The translations under genes and the position numbers were made by a program. From NCBI RefSeq assembly GCF_008728195.1, contig NZ_CP031598.1:4898001-4962000 (forward strand): DNA of 64,000 nucleotides, read 5' to 3'. The stretch comes from Roseovarius indicus. Its GTDB lineage: Bacteria > Pseudomonadota > Alphaproteobacteria > Rhodobacterales > Rhodobacteraceae. Positions 8,468 through 15,677 of the stretch are shown one piece after another. The notes beneath the pieces were generated by a model, which was given only the letters and a program-made list of their open reading frames with translations, was not told where the DNA came from and ran no database searches. How positions within the stretch are numbered: the first letter of the stretch is position 1; each line of letters opens with the position of its first letter.

Positions 8468-8901
8468 CAGGAGGCCCCCTGCCAGCCGAATAGATCGTCG
8501 TCATCGTCATCGTCCGCGATCGTCGGACGCGATCGCGAGACAGGTGTGGCGCCGAGCTCGGAGGCGACAAGGCGCGCCTGCGTCATAGCCTCATTGCGGA
8601 TCGACACGGCCGGGTTTTTCCGGACCGAGACCAGGAATGAGTTTCCGTCCTTGTCGACCTTGTAGACTTTCTGCACGGCGCCGGTGCGCTGGATCTCGCG
8701 ATCCATGTCGCGCACCGTGCCGATCGACATGCAATACGTCTCGATCATGCCCACGTCCGCCTCGGTGAGGATCTTGCGCTCGGCCAAGAGTGGCACGATC
8801 CGACCCCATTCGGCCTTGGCATCTTCGCTCAGGTAATCTGGGGGCGGCCGATCGCGCAGCGGCTCTCGTTCGACCCTAAGGTGCGGTTTCGTACCTCTCA
8901 T
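8467..8901 (-). CDS. terS: Phage terminase small subunit, P27 type
   Basis: 144-residue DNA-recognition subunit of the packaging enzyme. It begins MRGTKPHLRVE, then has a proline-rich segment, YLSEDAKAEWGRIVPLL, and AVSIRNEAMTQARLVASELG, the pattern of P27-family small terminases, with an acidic run of seven aspartates near the C-terminus. The ATG at 8901 was chosen because it overlaps the stop of the head-closure gene (ATGA). It overlaps terL by one base at its end. The poly-Asp tract comes from a GTC/ATC triplet microsatellite near 8495-8515. Confidence 0.85.
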   Translation of the reverse strand: MRGTKPHLRVEREPLRDRPPPDYLSEDAKAEWGRIVPLLAERKILTEADVGMIETYCMSIGTVRDMDREIQRTGAVQKVYKVDKDGNSFLVSVRKNPAVSIRNEAMTQARLVASELGATPVSRSRPTIADDDDDDDLFGWQGAS

Positions 8902-9215
8902 GGCGTCACCTCCAGACAACGAAACTCCAAGCCCTTCCGGCGGCCGATGCGCGTGATCTCCTCGATATCGTACGCCGCTCCATCGAAACTCACGCGGTCC
9001 TCATCGGTCACCCCGTCGAGGTGGCGCGTGCGGAACACGACAGTCGTCTCGCTGGTCTCCCCCGCATTGCGGAGGAATTCCTCGGTCGAGCGCTCCACCA
9101 GCTCGGCACGCAAGGTCGCAACCTTCGCCCAGGTCGAGGATGGCGTGCCGGCATCGTTCACCGTCACGCTGGCGCGCTGGATCTCGATCACGTGCACCAG
9201 CTTGCCGGATCTCAT
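8898..9215 (-). CDS. Phage head closure / head-tail adaptor protein
   Basis: 105-residue protein of the SPP1 gp16-like head closure group, which plugs the portal-connector channel and receives the tail. It starts MRSGKLVHVIEIQRAS and has STWAKVATLRAELVERST and ETTVVFRTRHLDGVT, the beta-barrel pattern common to this family. It lies between the DUF3168-type tail completion gene (4-nt overlap at 9212-9215) and terS (4-nt overlap at 8898-8901). Length fits the family. The call rests on pattern recognition plus the neighbourhood of other joining proteins. Confidence 0.82.
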   Translation of the reverse strand: MRSGKLVHVIEIQRASVTVNDAGTPSSTWAKVATLRAELVERSTEEFLRNAGETSETTVVFRTRHLDGVTDEDRVSFDGAAYDIEEITRIGRRKGLEFRCLEVTP

Positions 9216-9628
9216 GGCGCCGCCTCTTCAACCAGGCAGTCGATGGTCATCACGCCGTGCGAGCTTTCCCCGTCCGGATCCGACAGCGCGCGCATGTTCG
9301 AAACGCGCCAATCGATGCAATGATAACCGGCACCGAGGTCAAGACGGCCTGAGCGAATCGCGGCGCGGATCGCCGCCATGATCTCTTTCACCCCCTCCCG
9401 CGAGGGCTCTGTCTTCCAGACGTGCAAGCTGTGATAGACCCGACTACGGGTGCGCGCGATGCTTTGGCCCTCGTCGACCACTTGCGCATCGCCGATGACA
9501 ATGCCAGGCCGTGGCGCCGGCCGGGCGTTCCGGTCGAGGATAGAGCTTGCAGGCACGAGGTCCGTGACCGCTGGCGTGGCCACGAGACGCGCCCGGATGG
9601 CTTTCTGTACCGCGAGGTCAACGCTCAT
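9212..9628 (-). CDS. Tail completion/terminator protein, DUF3168-like
   Basis: 138 aa. It begins MSVDLAVQKAIRARLVATPAV and contains RPGIVIGDAQVVDEGQS and YHSLHVWKTEPSREGVKEIM, which match the DUF3168 (gp17-like) tail terminator family that caps the tail tube and attaches it to the head. It overlaps the HK97 gp10-like gene upstream by 4 nt (9625-9628) and the head-closure gene downstream by 4 nt, as in a co-translated joining-protein cassette. No signal peptide or membrane segment. Family assignment is fairly secure; function comes from the family. Confidence 0.82.
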   Translation of the reverse strand: MSVDLAVQKAIRARLVATPAVTDLVPASSILDRNARPAPRPGIVIGDAQVVDEGQSIARTRSRVYHSLHVWKTEPSREGVKEIMAAIRAAIRSGRLDLGAGYHCIDWRVSNMRALSDPDGESSHGVMTIDCLVEEAAP

Positions 9629-10035
9629 TTCGCCTCCCTGATGGCCTTGGCGAGCGCGCGCTTGATGCGCCGTTCCGCCCGCGGCTTTGCCAGGCGAAAG
9701 CCCGGCCAGAAGAACGGCTGCGCCGGGTGATACTTGGTGCCGTACTCCTGCAGGTGCGGGTAGCGCACATCGGCGTTGCCAGCCGTGATGGCCACTTGAT
9801 TCTCCGGCACAACGTGCGATCCGCCCGGTTGCGAGTAAGGCGGCGTGGCATGTCCAGCGAGGGTCACCGCGATGGAACCGATCAGATCGCCTTCATCCTC
9901 TGGCGCCAGGCTCTCCATCGCCTCGGCAATCTCGTAACCACCCTGAGCGAGTGCAGGCTCGGCACCGGCCTTGCCGGCCTGGATCATGGCCCGAATGCGC
10001 CTCTGGAACTTGGACAGGCCACCGTCATCCGCCAT
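9625..10035 (-). CDS. HK97 gp10-like head-tail joining protein
   Basis: 136 aa starting at the ATG at 10035, which shares one base with the stop of the connector gene (TGATG). The middle contains PEDEGDLIGSIAV and the end HLQEYGTKYHPAQPFFWPGF, the characteristic ending of HK97 gp10-type proteins. The C-terminus is strongly basic (RRIKRALAKAIREAK). These proteins take part in joining tail to head or in tail completion. The longer upstream frame was rejected because it overlaps the connector gene in another frame. Confidence 0.85.
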   Translation of the reverse strand: MADDGGLSKFQRRIRAMIQAGKAGAEPALAQGGYEIAEAMESLAPEDEGDLIGSIAVTLAGHATPPYSQPGGSHVVPENQVAITAGNADVRYPHLQEYGTKYHPAQPFFWPGFRLAKPRAERRIKRALAKAIREAK

Positions 10036-10352
10036 CAGAAGGTAAACTCCCGATACGCGGTCACCAGCTCTTGCACGCCATATGGAACCTCGGCGACGAT
10101 CGTGCCGGTCAGGGCCGTCTCCCGTTGTTCGTACCACCATGCCGCAAGCTGCAGCACAGCCTCGATCAGGCCCGGCGGGATCGGTTCCTGGTCTTCACCG
10201 CCGAAGCATTCCTCGATCTGGAACCCCAGCATGCGCTCGATGTGGTTGTGAGCCGCGTCGAGCTTCTGCTGCAGAAGGCCATCATCCTCCGCACCGATAT
10301 CATCGGTGAAGGAAAGTTGGGCCTTCAGGTCATCGAGCTCCGCGATCGCCAT
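10035..10352 (-). CDS. Head-tail connector, HK97 gp6-like
   Basis: 105-residue helical protein beginning MAIAELDDLKAQLSFTDDIG and containing LQQKLDAAHNHIERMLGF, then AVLQLAAWWYEQRETA and GVQELVTAYREF. This is the classical gp6-like (HK97 connector) pattern of proteins that ring the portal exit. It is the first gene of the joining cassette and lies 9 nt downstream of the tail tube gene, with its own ATG. Length is normal. In most phages this gene follows the capsid; here HNH and tail tube genes come between. Confidence 0.88.
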   Translation of the reverse strand: MAIAELDDLKAQLSFTDDIGAEDDGLLQQKLDAAHNHIERMLGFQIEECFGGEDQEPIPPGLIEAVLQLAAWWYEQRETALTGTIVAEVPYGVQELVTAYREFTF

Positions 10353-10361
10353 CGCCCCACC

Positions 10362-10841
10362 TTACGCCTCGGCTGCGTCAACGCGCACGACGTTGGAATT
10401 CACCCAGAGTGACAGGTTAAGCTTCATCACTGAATTCGCTGTGTCGTAAGCCTCGCTTGCACTGGCCACCTTCGCGATGAAGTATCTTTCGGATGGAGTG
10501 CCTCCCTCGGGCGCATCGTTGAACTCCACCTTGAAGGCGTAGTCGTGGATCTCCTTTTCCGCGGCGATGGCGGCGGTCTGACCCGCATCCGAGTAGTCGA
10601 GACCGCAAACGAGTTCCATTGGCGGCGAGGCGCGCGAACCCTTGAGCCGCTTCGTCCGGGCCTCGCCGATCGCGGAGAAGGTGATTTCCTCGGCGGCGTC
10701 GCCCAGTGAGCCAAGGGCTTCAAGCTCCTTGATCTGTACCCAGGTCTCCGAACTGAAGTCGGATTCCACAAAGTCATCAGATTGCTGGGCCATAACGCCA
10801 CCGATAAACACCTTGGCCCCGGCGGTTGCATAGATGGTCAT
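10362..10841 (-). CDS. Major tail (tube) protein
   Basis: 159-residue predicted tail tube subunit. The ATG at 10841 overlaps the HNH stop (ATGA), and the protein begins MTIYATAGAKVFIGGVMAQQ, continuing with beta-strand-like segments (SSETWVQIKELEALGSLGDA; YFIAKVASASEAYDTANSVM; LNLSLWVNSNVVRV) typical of siphovirus tube proteins with the EITF...RTKRLKG segment. It is likely the abundant tail protein of the particle. Unusually, it precedes the connector and terminase genes instead of directly preceding tape measure. Confidence 0.8.
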   Translation of the reverse strand: MTIYATAGAKVFIGGVMAQQSDDFVESDFSSETWVQIKELEALGSLGDAAEEITFSAIGEARTKRLKGSRASPPMELVCGLDYSDAGQTAAIAAEKEIHDYAFKVEFNDAPEGGTPSERYFIAKVASASEAYDTANSVMKLNLSLWVNSNVVRVDAAEA

Positions 10842-11197
10842 TTCAAGTTCCTCGCGGTGTTGCGGCGCTCTTCTCGTTGCTTTGCGCCTGAATGACAGTG
10901 GGTGCATAGGGGTTGCCAATTGGCTTGATCCCAGAACAGCGTCTGGTCACCCCTGTGCGGTGTGATGTGATCCACCACGGTGGCCTCCGCCCCGCAGCGG
11001 GCGCAGCGCGGCTTGCGCCTGAGAAACGCCTTGCGGGCTTTCTCCCAGGCGCCCGTGTAGCCGCGCTGGCTGGAATTCGGCCTGGTCTTGTCGAACCGGG
11101 CTTTTCGTTCCGCGTCCACCTTGCGCTGGCATGGGCACCGCGCCCCGTTCGCGACGCGACGTCCGCAGCCACACAGCCGCGCGGGCTTTGTCGGCAT
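10838..11197 (-). CDS. HNH endonuclease (phage)
   Basis: 119 aa. The N-terminus has a Cys-containing segment (CGCGRRVANGARCPC) and the C-terminal half has the HNH fold: CARCGAEATVVDHITPHRG, then the central NWQPLCTHCHSGAK, with two CXXC pairs that bind structural zinc. Such proteins act with terminase in DNA packaging in many HK97-like phages and usually sit next to terS. Here it is next to the tail tube gene, with a 4-nt overlap. The ATG at 11197 is preceded by GGTGGGA, which may serve as the ribosome site. Confidence 0.85.
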   Translation of the reverse strand: MPTKPARLCGCGRRVANGARCPCQRKVDAERKARFDKTRPNSSQRGYTGAWEKARKAFLRRKPRCARCGAEATVVDHITPHRGDQTLFWDQANWQPLCTHCHSGAKQREERRNTARNLK

Positions 11198-11200
11198 ATC

Positions 11201-11338
11201 TCAGATCCCACCATAAAACGTTCCCCCAGAGATCGCGGTCGGTCGCCGGCCGAAATCAAAGTGGGAGATCGCGAGGAGAATCGCTTGGCTGCGAGCCACG
11301 TCTGTGGCCGGCCTGAAGGTAGCTGCGTATACATCCAA
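11201..11338 (-). CDS. Possible small phage protein (TTG start)
   Basis: A 45-residue frame fills part of the gap between the capsid-side gene at 11508 and HNH. It starts with TTG at 11338, preceded by GGAG with a 7-nt spacer, and ends 3 nt before the HNH ATG. The product contains FRPATDVARSQAILLAISHF and a Gly-rich end. Support is only the ribosome site, the tight spacing to HNH and the unforced amino-acid composition. It could be chance. The remaining 170 bases up to 11507 show no gene I can support. Confidence 0.3.
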   Translation of the reverse strand: MDVYAATFRPATDVARSQAILLAISHFDFGRRPTAISGGTFYGGI

Positions 11339-11507
11339 GGTTCATTCTCCGGATTTGGTTTCCAGGGGCGGCGCAATGCCGCCCCCAGCCGGTCTTGCTG
11401 CCCTTGACCATTAGCCGAATGGAACGCGGGACGAGGCAGGAGGGCAGCTTGCCGTTTTTGGGCTGACCGGATCACCCTCGTAGAGGAGACGCCCCGCGAA
11501 TTCACTG

Positions 11508-11891
11508 TCAGGTCACCGGCGCATCGGCGGGGTGGCCCTTCACGATTGTCACCCCGACGGCAATCGAGGTGCCGCTGTTCTTGGTGAGGACCGTGCGGAT
11601 GTACCGCCGATAACCGATGTACCCGACCTTGACCGTAGCGTTGGCTTCGAGGCTGGCAGGGAAGCTCCCGGACAGGTGTGCCGCGGCAACGTCCGTCCAG
11701 CCGGTCGACCCATCCTCGCTCTCCTGCAACTTCGCGGTGAAGTCTCCGGAAGAGACGATGGCCCCGGTGTTGATGACCACTGTCGCCGCGTTGAACCCGA
11801 TCAGGTCGATCGGGTCAGCGGTGTTGGTGGCGGAGAGGACGGCAGCCGCAACCGCCTGAACCACTCCGATATTTGATGCTTGATCGCGCAT
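11508..11891 (-). CDS. Phage head-associated hypothetical protein
   Basis: 127-residue beta-rich protein directly downstream of the major capsid gene (12-nt gap). It contains DPIDLIGFNAATVVINTGAI, SGDFTAKLQESEDGSTGWTD and a C-terminal strand-rich end with RYIRTVLTKNSGTSIAVGVT. This is a single Ig- or jelly-roll-like fold by appearance, as in head decoration or fibre-like proteins often placed after capsid genes in alphaproteobacterial phages. It has no signal peptide. A decoration role is inference from place and composition; the alternative is a minor tail component. Confidence 0.65.
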   Translation of the reverse strand: MRDQASNIGVVQAVAAAVLSATNTADPIDLIGFNAATVVINTGAIVSSGDFTAKLQESEDGSTGWTDVAAAHLSGSFPASLEANATVKVGYIGYRRYIRTVLTKNSGTSIAVGVTIVKGHPADAPVT

Positions 11892-11903
11892 TGCTCAGTC
11901 TCC

Positions 11904-13070
11904 TCAGCTCGTGGCCATCTTGAGTTTGCGGAACCGCGCGGCCTGCAGGACGCGACCACCGACACGGCGGGTGGCGTGAATGCGGGTGACGCCTTTGCGG
12001 GCCTGCGTGTAGGGATCGGACAGGATCGATATGGCGAGGCGATCCACGATCCGATAGGCGCTGAAATCGCCGTAGAGGATCGGGAATGCATTGGCTTCGA
12101 GATCTGGCATGTCCACCGCCTCGACCACCGGACGGCCAAGGATCGTTTCCGGCTGGCCGGCCTGGTAGGACGGTTGCCAAAGGAACCGGCCATCGCCATC
12201 CTTCAGGGTGCGCACGATGCCCAGCGTGGTGCCGTTCATCATCCAGGTACCGTTATTCCGGTAAGCGGCCGGCAGGTCGTACATCAGCTTTATCAGCTGA
12301 TCCGCGGAGAGGTTCGTAGCATGGCCGTTGAGCCATTCCCCAATGCCGGTATGGGTCATCAAACCCTCGGGCTGGCCAGCGCCGGTGCCGTTGACGAAGG
12401 CAACGCCCTCCTTCTGGCCGAAGTCCTCGGCCAAGGCCATGCGCACTTCCGCCTCGGCGGTGCCGCCACTGTCGGAGAGAAGCTCGTTGCTGATGTCCAC
12501 GAACGTGGTCAGCTTGTGCGGCGCCACTTCGAGCTGGCCGAAGGTGACCGTCGATTCTTCGGCTTCCTCAGTCTCACCTTCCCATTGGGCATTCGTGACC
12601 CCGGTGCGCTTCGGATACTTCACCGAAGGTCCGGTGATGCCGCGAACGCTGGCAACAGACCGGATCGGCGAGAACTCCACGAGGTCGCGCACGAACTCCG
12701 TCGACATCTCGGCCGGGGCCAGGTAGCCCGCCTGCGGATCGTTCGAAACGGTCAGCGCCTTGACCTCTTCATCCGGCGTCTCACGGCCCCGGCGCAAGTA
12801 GACCGCGAACGCCTTGCGCTCGATTTCCGCCTGCTCGTCGGGATCATCGTCACCGCCCTTGGCGCGGTTCGACTTCGCCTCGATCTTGTCGAGGCGCTCC
12901 TCGATCCTGGTCGTGTCGGTCTTCTTCTCGATCTCCTCGAGCCGCTTGTTCACGGTCTCTGTCAGATCGCCGATGGCCTTCGTGACGATATCGTTCGGAT
13001 CGTCCTCGCCGCCATCCTTGAGGGTGAGCACCGTGCTGCCCAGCAGCTCGGCCTTTTTCAGATGTCGCAT
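11904..13070 (-). CDS. HK97-family major capsid protein
   Basis: 388 aa. Residues about 20-90 form a charged coiled-coil (delta/scaffold) domain, NKRLEEIEKKTDTTRIEERL; the HK97 core follows with DPQAGYLAPAEMSTEFVRDL, KLTTFVDISNELLSDSG and the P-domain/A-domain end including GRPVVEAVDMPDL and YRIVDRLAISILSDPYTQ. The protease immediately upstream (1-nt gap) would remove the N-terminal domain during maturation. Length is within the family range. One copy with no sign of truncation, so capsids could assemble. Confidence 0.93.
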   Translation of the reverse strand: MRHLKKAELLGSTVLTLKDGGEDDPNDIVTKAIGDLTETVNKRLEEIEKKTDTTRIEERLDKIEAKSNRAKGGDDDPDEQAEIERKAFAVYLRRGRETPDEEVKALTVSNDPQAGYLAPAEMSTEFVRDLVEFSPIRSVASVRGITGPSVKYPKRTGVTNAQWEGETEEAEESTVTFGQLEVAPHKLTTFVDISNELLSDSGGTAEAEVRMALAEDFGQKEGVAFVNGTGAGQPEGLMTHTGIGEWLNGHATNLSADQLIKLMYDLPAAYRNNGTWMMNGTTLGIVRTLKDGDGRFLWQPSYQAGQPETILGRPVVEAVDMPDLEANAFPILYGDFSAYRIVDRLAISILSDPYTQARKGVTRIHATRRVGGRVLQAARFRKLKMATS

Positions 13071-13071
13071 G

Positions 13072-13578
13072 TCAGTTTCCTTTTGCGAGCTGCGCCGCGG
13101 CGCGTTGAAGGGATCCCGCCAGCGTCAGCGCGCGGACGGCGGTTTTTGCAGAGGTCACTCGTGCGCCGGGGTGCATCGGAATCGTGACCAGCGAAGCTTC
13201 CATGAGTTCCAGCTCGTTGATCGTCCGGCCGCCGCGGGCGCGGGGCGTGGCCTTCTTCGTCCGGAAGCCGATCGAAATACCTCGTACGGCGCCGGCACGG
13301 ACCAAGGCACGCACTTCGCGGGCACGCGCTACGTCATCGATGAGCAAGCGGCCCTTCAGGCGCAGCCCCTCGGCGTCGTCTTCAGCGGTGTCCCACGTGC
13401 CCACCGGGTCATTCTGGTCATGGCCGAAGAGCATCGGCAGGGGCAGCGAGGTGCCGGAGAATGCACCCTTCTGGATCATGTCGCCGATCCGGTCGGCCTC
13501 GGCATACTTCCATGCCAGCCCCTCGATCGTACCGTCATCCGTCGCGTCGAGCTTGGTTTCCAGGTACACACGTTCCAT
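13072..13578 (-). CDS. HK97-family prohead protease
   Basis: 168-residue serine protease (U35/herpes assemblin-like fold) that trims the capsid N-terminus. The likely catalytic triad is visible: H53 in LFGHDQNDPVG, S102 in VRGISIGFR, and E127 in LELMEASLVTIPMHPGA. It lies between the 130-aa protein and the capsid gene and overlaps the upstream stop by one base. The C-terminus is Ala-rich. Length and motif order are those of the family. Confidence 0.92.
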   Translation of the reverse strand: MERVYLETKLDATDDGTIEGLAWKYAEADRIGDMIQKGAFSGTSLPLPMLFGHDQNDPVGTWDTAEDDAEGLRLKGRLLIDDVARAREVRALVRAGAVRGISIGFRTKKATPRARGGRTINELELMEASLVTIPMHPGARVTSAKTAVRALTLAGSLQRAAAQLAKGN

Positions 13579-13970
13579 CAGTTGCCGTCCTTCCAGAAAT
13601 GCACTCGGGAAGAGGCGAAGGCGTCGACTTCGGCCTGAAGCCAGTTCGAAGCCCTGAGGACGCGCACCGCGTTGGCGTGCGTCAGGGGCAGCGGTTCATC
13701 ACCCTCCGAGATTTCCCAGTCGAGAATGCAGCGGGCGAGACTGTCGAGACGGGCGCGTTCCCGCGCCTCGGCAGACACCCGGCCATCGGCATCGGCCACA
13801 TCCGACAGGTCGTCGGCGAGGCGGAGGCGGGCACGGTTCTGCGTTTCACTGTCAGGCCCGGCCAGCTTGAAGCGAATACCCGTAGACCGTCCGGTCACTG
13901 GGTCGAGAAGATCGAGCCAGGCGCCGCGCTCCTGGTCGGCCGAGAAGGCGCGGATATCGTCAAGCTGCAT
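13578..13970 (-). CDS. Phage structural-operon protein, unknown
   Basis: 130 aa, overlapping the end of the portal gene by 11 nt and the start of the protease by one. It begins MQLDDIRAFSADQERGAWLD, continues with GIRFKLAGPDSETQNRARLR and a helical C-terminal half (LTHANAVRVLRASNWLQAEV). The 'directly ... PVTG ... I.FK.AG.DS' pattern resembles proteins found near tail tube genes (tail assembly chaperone type) in other phages. Its position between portal and protease is unusual for such a protein. No catalytic motif; function not assigned. Confidence 0.65.
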   Translation of the reverse strand: MQLDDIRAFSADQERGAWLDLLDPVTGRSTGIRFKLAGPDSETQNRARLRLADDLSDVADADGRVSAEARERARLDSLARCILDWEISEGDEPLPLTHANAVRVLRASNWLQAEVDAFASSRVHFWKDGN

Positions 13971-15174
13971 CAGGTGTCTCCTCGTCCTCAGCGTCTTCGT
14001 CGTCGCTCCTGGGAGCGTCTGCGGTGATGTTCGGGTTCATGAACAGGTCGCCGCCCTCGCGCGGCGGCAAGCCCAGCCATTGCCGACCCTCGTTCGGGTT
14101 GATCACCTGCGACGAAATCAGCGAGTTGATCACGGTCGAGCGTGTGTCGAGATCGGCCCGGGTGAGGTCATCGCGATCAAACCGGATGACGTACTGGCCG
14201 CGTTGTTCGTCGGTAAAGAGCGCCCGGCGCAGCGCGCCCTCGGTGGCCCTCAGCCACGGTTCCAAGGTGTAGCTCAGGAACTCGCGCCCCTGCTGTTCCC
14301 CGTTGCTCCACGTCGCGCGCTCAAGGTCGAACAACATCGGCGGAGGCACGCGAAAGCACCGGGCGATTTCGAGGATCTGGAACTTCCGGTTTTCAAGGAA
14401 CTGCGCGTCTGTCGAGCTGAAGGTGAAGGGCTCGAATTCGGCGCCGTCGTACAGGATGGCCGTCTGCCCTTGAGCATCGTCGCCCTCGTGTGTCGCACGC
14501 CATGCCGCGCGGGCTGCCTTCACCGCGGCTTCCCCCATTCCCTTCGGGAACTTCAGAGCACCGGATGGCCGTGCACCACGCCCGAACAGCTTTGCCGCGT
14601 GCCGATCGAGAGCAATGGCCGTGCCGATTGCCTCGCGGGCCAGTGACAGCGGCGCACGTCCGAACGGGCTCCGGAGGTGAATCAGGTTCGCGGCGGGCAC
14701 CGGCCGGGTCTCGATCTTGTAGCTGGGCTCGCCGGTGGTCTGATTGAACTGGACGTCAATGACACCGCGACGGTAGCGAATGATCTCGGCAATGCGACCG
14801 TCGCCCAGGCGATTGACGTAGGCCGTGCCGCCCCGGTCGTCGGAGAGCGCGTCAATCACGAGATCCCGAAGGAGCTCAAAGCCGGAGGTCCAGTCATTGG
14901 CGCTATCGCGAAGGAAGGCCAGGGCCGGGTGGTTCGGTTCTGAGACCTCGGTGCCATCCTCCTCGATGCGCTTCACGGAGACGTCGAGCGTGGCCACGGC
15001 CTCCGAAATGACGCGGATTGCAGAGCCAACCGCCGGCACCCGCAGCGCCGCATCCGGCGTGACAGCCACGTTCCCCGTCGAGGTCGGAGTGATGCCGAAG
15101 ATCGCAAAGAGGTCATCGCCTGGTTCGGCGAGCCCCTTGGTTTCGGTCTTAGGTTTGCTGGTGAACGGCCACAT
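13960..15174 (-). CDS. Phage portal protein, HK97 family
   Basis: 404-residue ring protein at the packaging vertex. I chose the ATG at 15174 (MWPFTSKPKTETKG); a longer frame uses TTG at 15228 and would run through 10-bp tandem repeats. It shows VGSAIRVISEAVATLDVSV, NDWTSGFELLRDLVIDAL, LIHLRSPFGRAPLSLAREAI and a C-terminal part with the usual EQQGREFLSYTLEPWL and DLDTRSTVINSLISSQVINP. It is the first structural gene of the operon. TerL is 5.5 kb downstream instead of directly upstream. Confidence 0.92.
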   Translation of the reverse strand: MWPFTSKPKTETKGLAEPGDDLFAIFGITPTSTGNVAVTPDAALRVPAVGSAIRVISEAVATLDVSVKRIEEDGTEVSEPNHPALAFLRDSANDWTSGFELLRDLVIDALSDDRGGTAYVNRLGDGRIAEIIRYRRGVIDVQFNQTTGEPSYKIETRPVPAANLIHLRSPFGRAPLSLAREAIGTAIALDRHAAKLFGRGARPSGALKFPKGMGEAAVKAARAAWRATHEGDDAQGQTAILYDGAEFEPFTFSSTDAQFLENRKFQILEIARCFRVPPPMLFDLERATWSNGEQQGREFLSYTLEPWLRATEGALRRALFTDEQRGQYVIRFDRDDLTRADLDTRSTVINSLISSQVINPNEGRQWLGLPPREGGDLFMNPNITADAPRSDDEDAEDEETPDAA

Positions 15175-15212
15175 GGGCTTACAATCCACCAATTGACCGG
15201 CGCTTGTCGCCC

Positions 15213-15242
15213 TGCCAAATCCTACCAAATCCTGTCAAATCC
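15213..15242. repeat. Three tandem 10-bp repeats upstream of portal
   Basis: Consecutive units TGCCAAATCC, TACCAAATCC and TGTCAAATCC, followed by a decayed GTTCATCC. They lie 40-70 bp upstream of the portal start, in the 200-bp gap after the HTH gene at 15372. Exact 10-bp periodicity suggests a protein-binding array (late-operon operator or packaging site). Confidence 0.55.
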
Positions 15243-15371
15243 GTTCATCCCCGATCGAAAAAACCCTATTTCGGGCAAATCTCGCGCGCTGTTCCCCGCG
15301 CCGGTCCCCAAGAACCACCAAAAGTCTGAGACCACCCCCGGTCATGCGTTCAGCGCTCCCAACGTGGGCCA

Positions 15372-15677
15372 TCAGCTCTTGCCCTTCAGCCAAGCGCAAA
15401 GCTCCGAGCGTTGCGCGAAATAGGTTCCAACACCGCGCGGCTTGTAGATCGGGACCTCGGGAGCCACCGCCCAACGGCGCACGGTGGACTCCGAAACGCC
15501 GAGCGTGCGAGCGATGGATGCCAAGCCCCAGATCTTCTCAGAGCCGCCTGTCAACGCGTCGAAGCGCCGTGGGTCGAGGGCCTGCGCTTTCCCCAGGCCA
15601 GGCGGGGTTGCAGTGTCGCGCCTGATCTTCACGATCTTGCCGCTCGTTTCAGCTCTGTGCGCATTGTTGCGGTTCAT
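15372..15677 (-). CDS. Helix-turn-helix phage DNA-binding protein
   Basis: 101 aa. A MerR/Nu1-like HTH is visible as IWGLASIARTLGVSESTVRR and WAVAPEVPIYKPRGVGTYF, with a basic end (WLKGKS). The ATG overlaps the stop of the replication-like gene by 4 nt (15674-15677). The layout recalls the DNA-binding domain of small terminases, but a separate P27-type TerS exists at 8467, so this may be a late regulator acting on the tandem repeats at 15213. It is the last gene before the structural operon. Confidence 0.7.
   Translation of the reverse strand: MNRNNAHRAETSGKIVKIRRDTATPPGLGKAQALDPRRFDALTGGSEKIWGLASIARTLGVSESTVRRWAVAPEVPIYKPRGVGTYFAQRSELCAWLKGKS

Noticed and set aside
8490..8520. Triplet microsatellite as a phase-variable site
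   Set aside because: It only encodes an in-frame poly-Asp run at the C-terminus of TerS; length changes in triplets would not switch expression.
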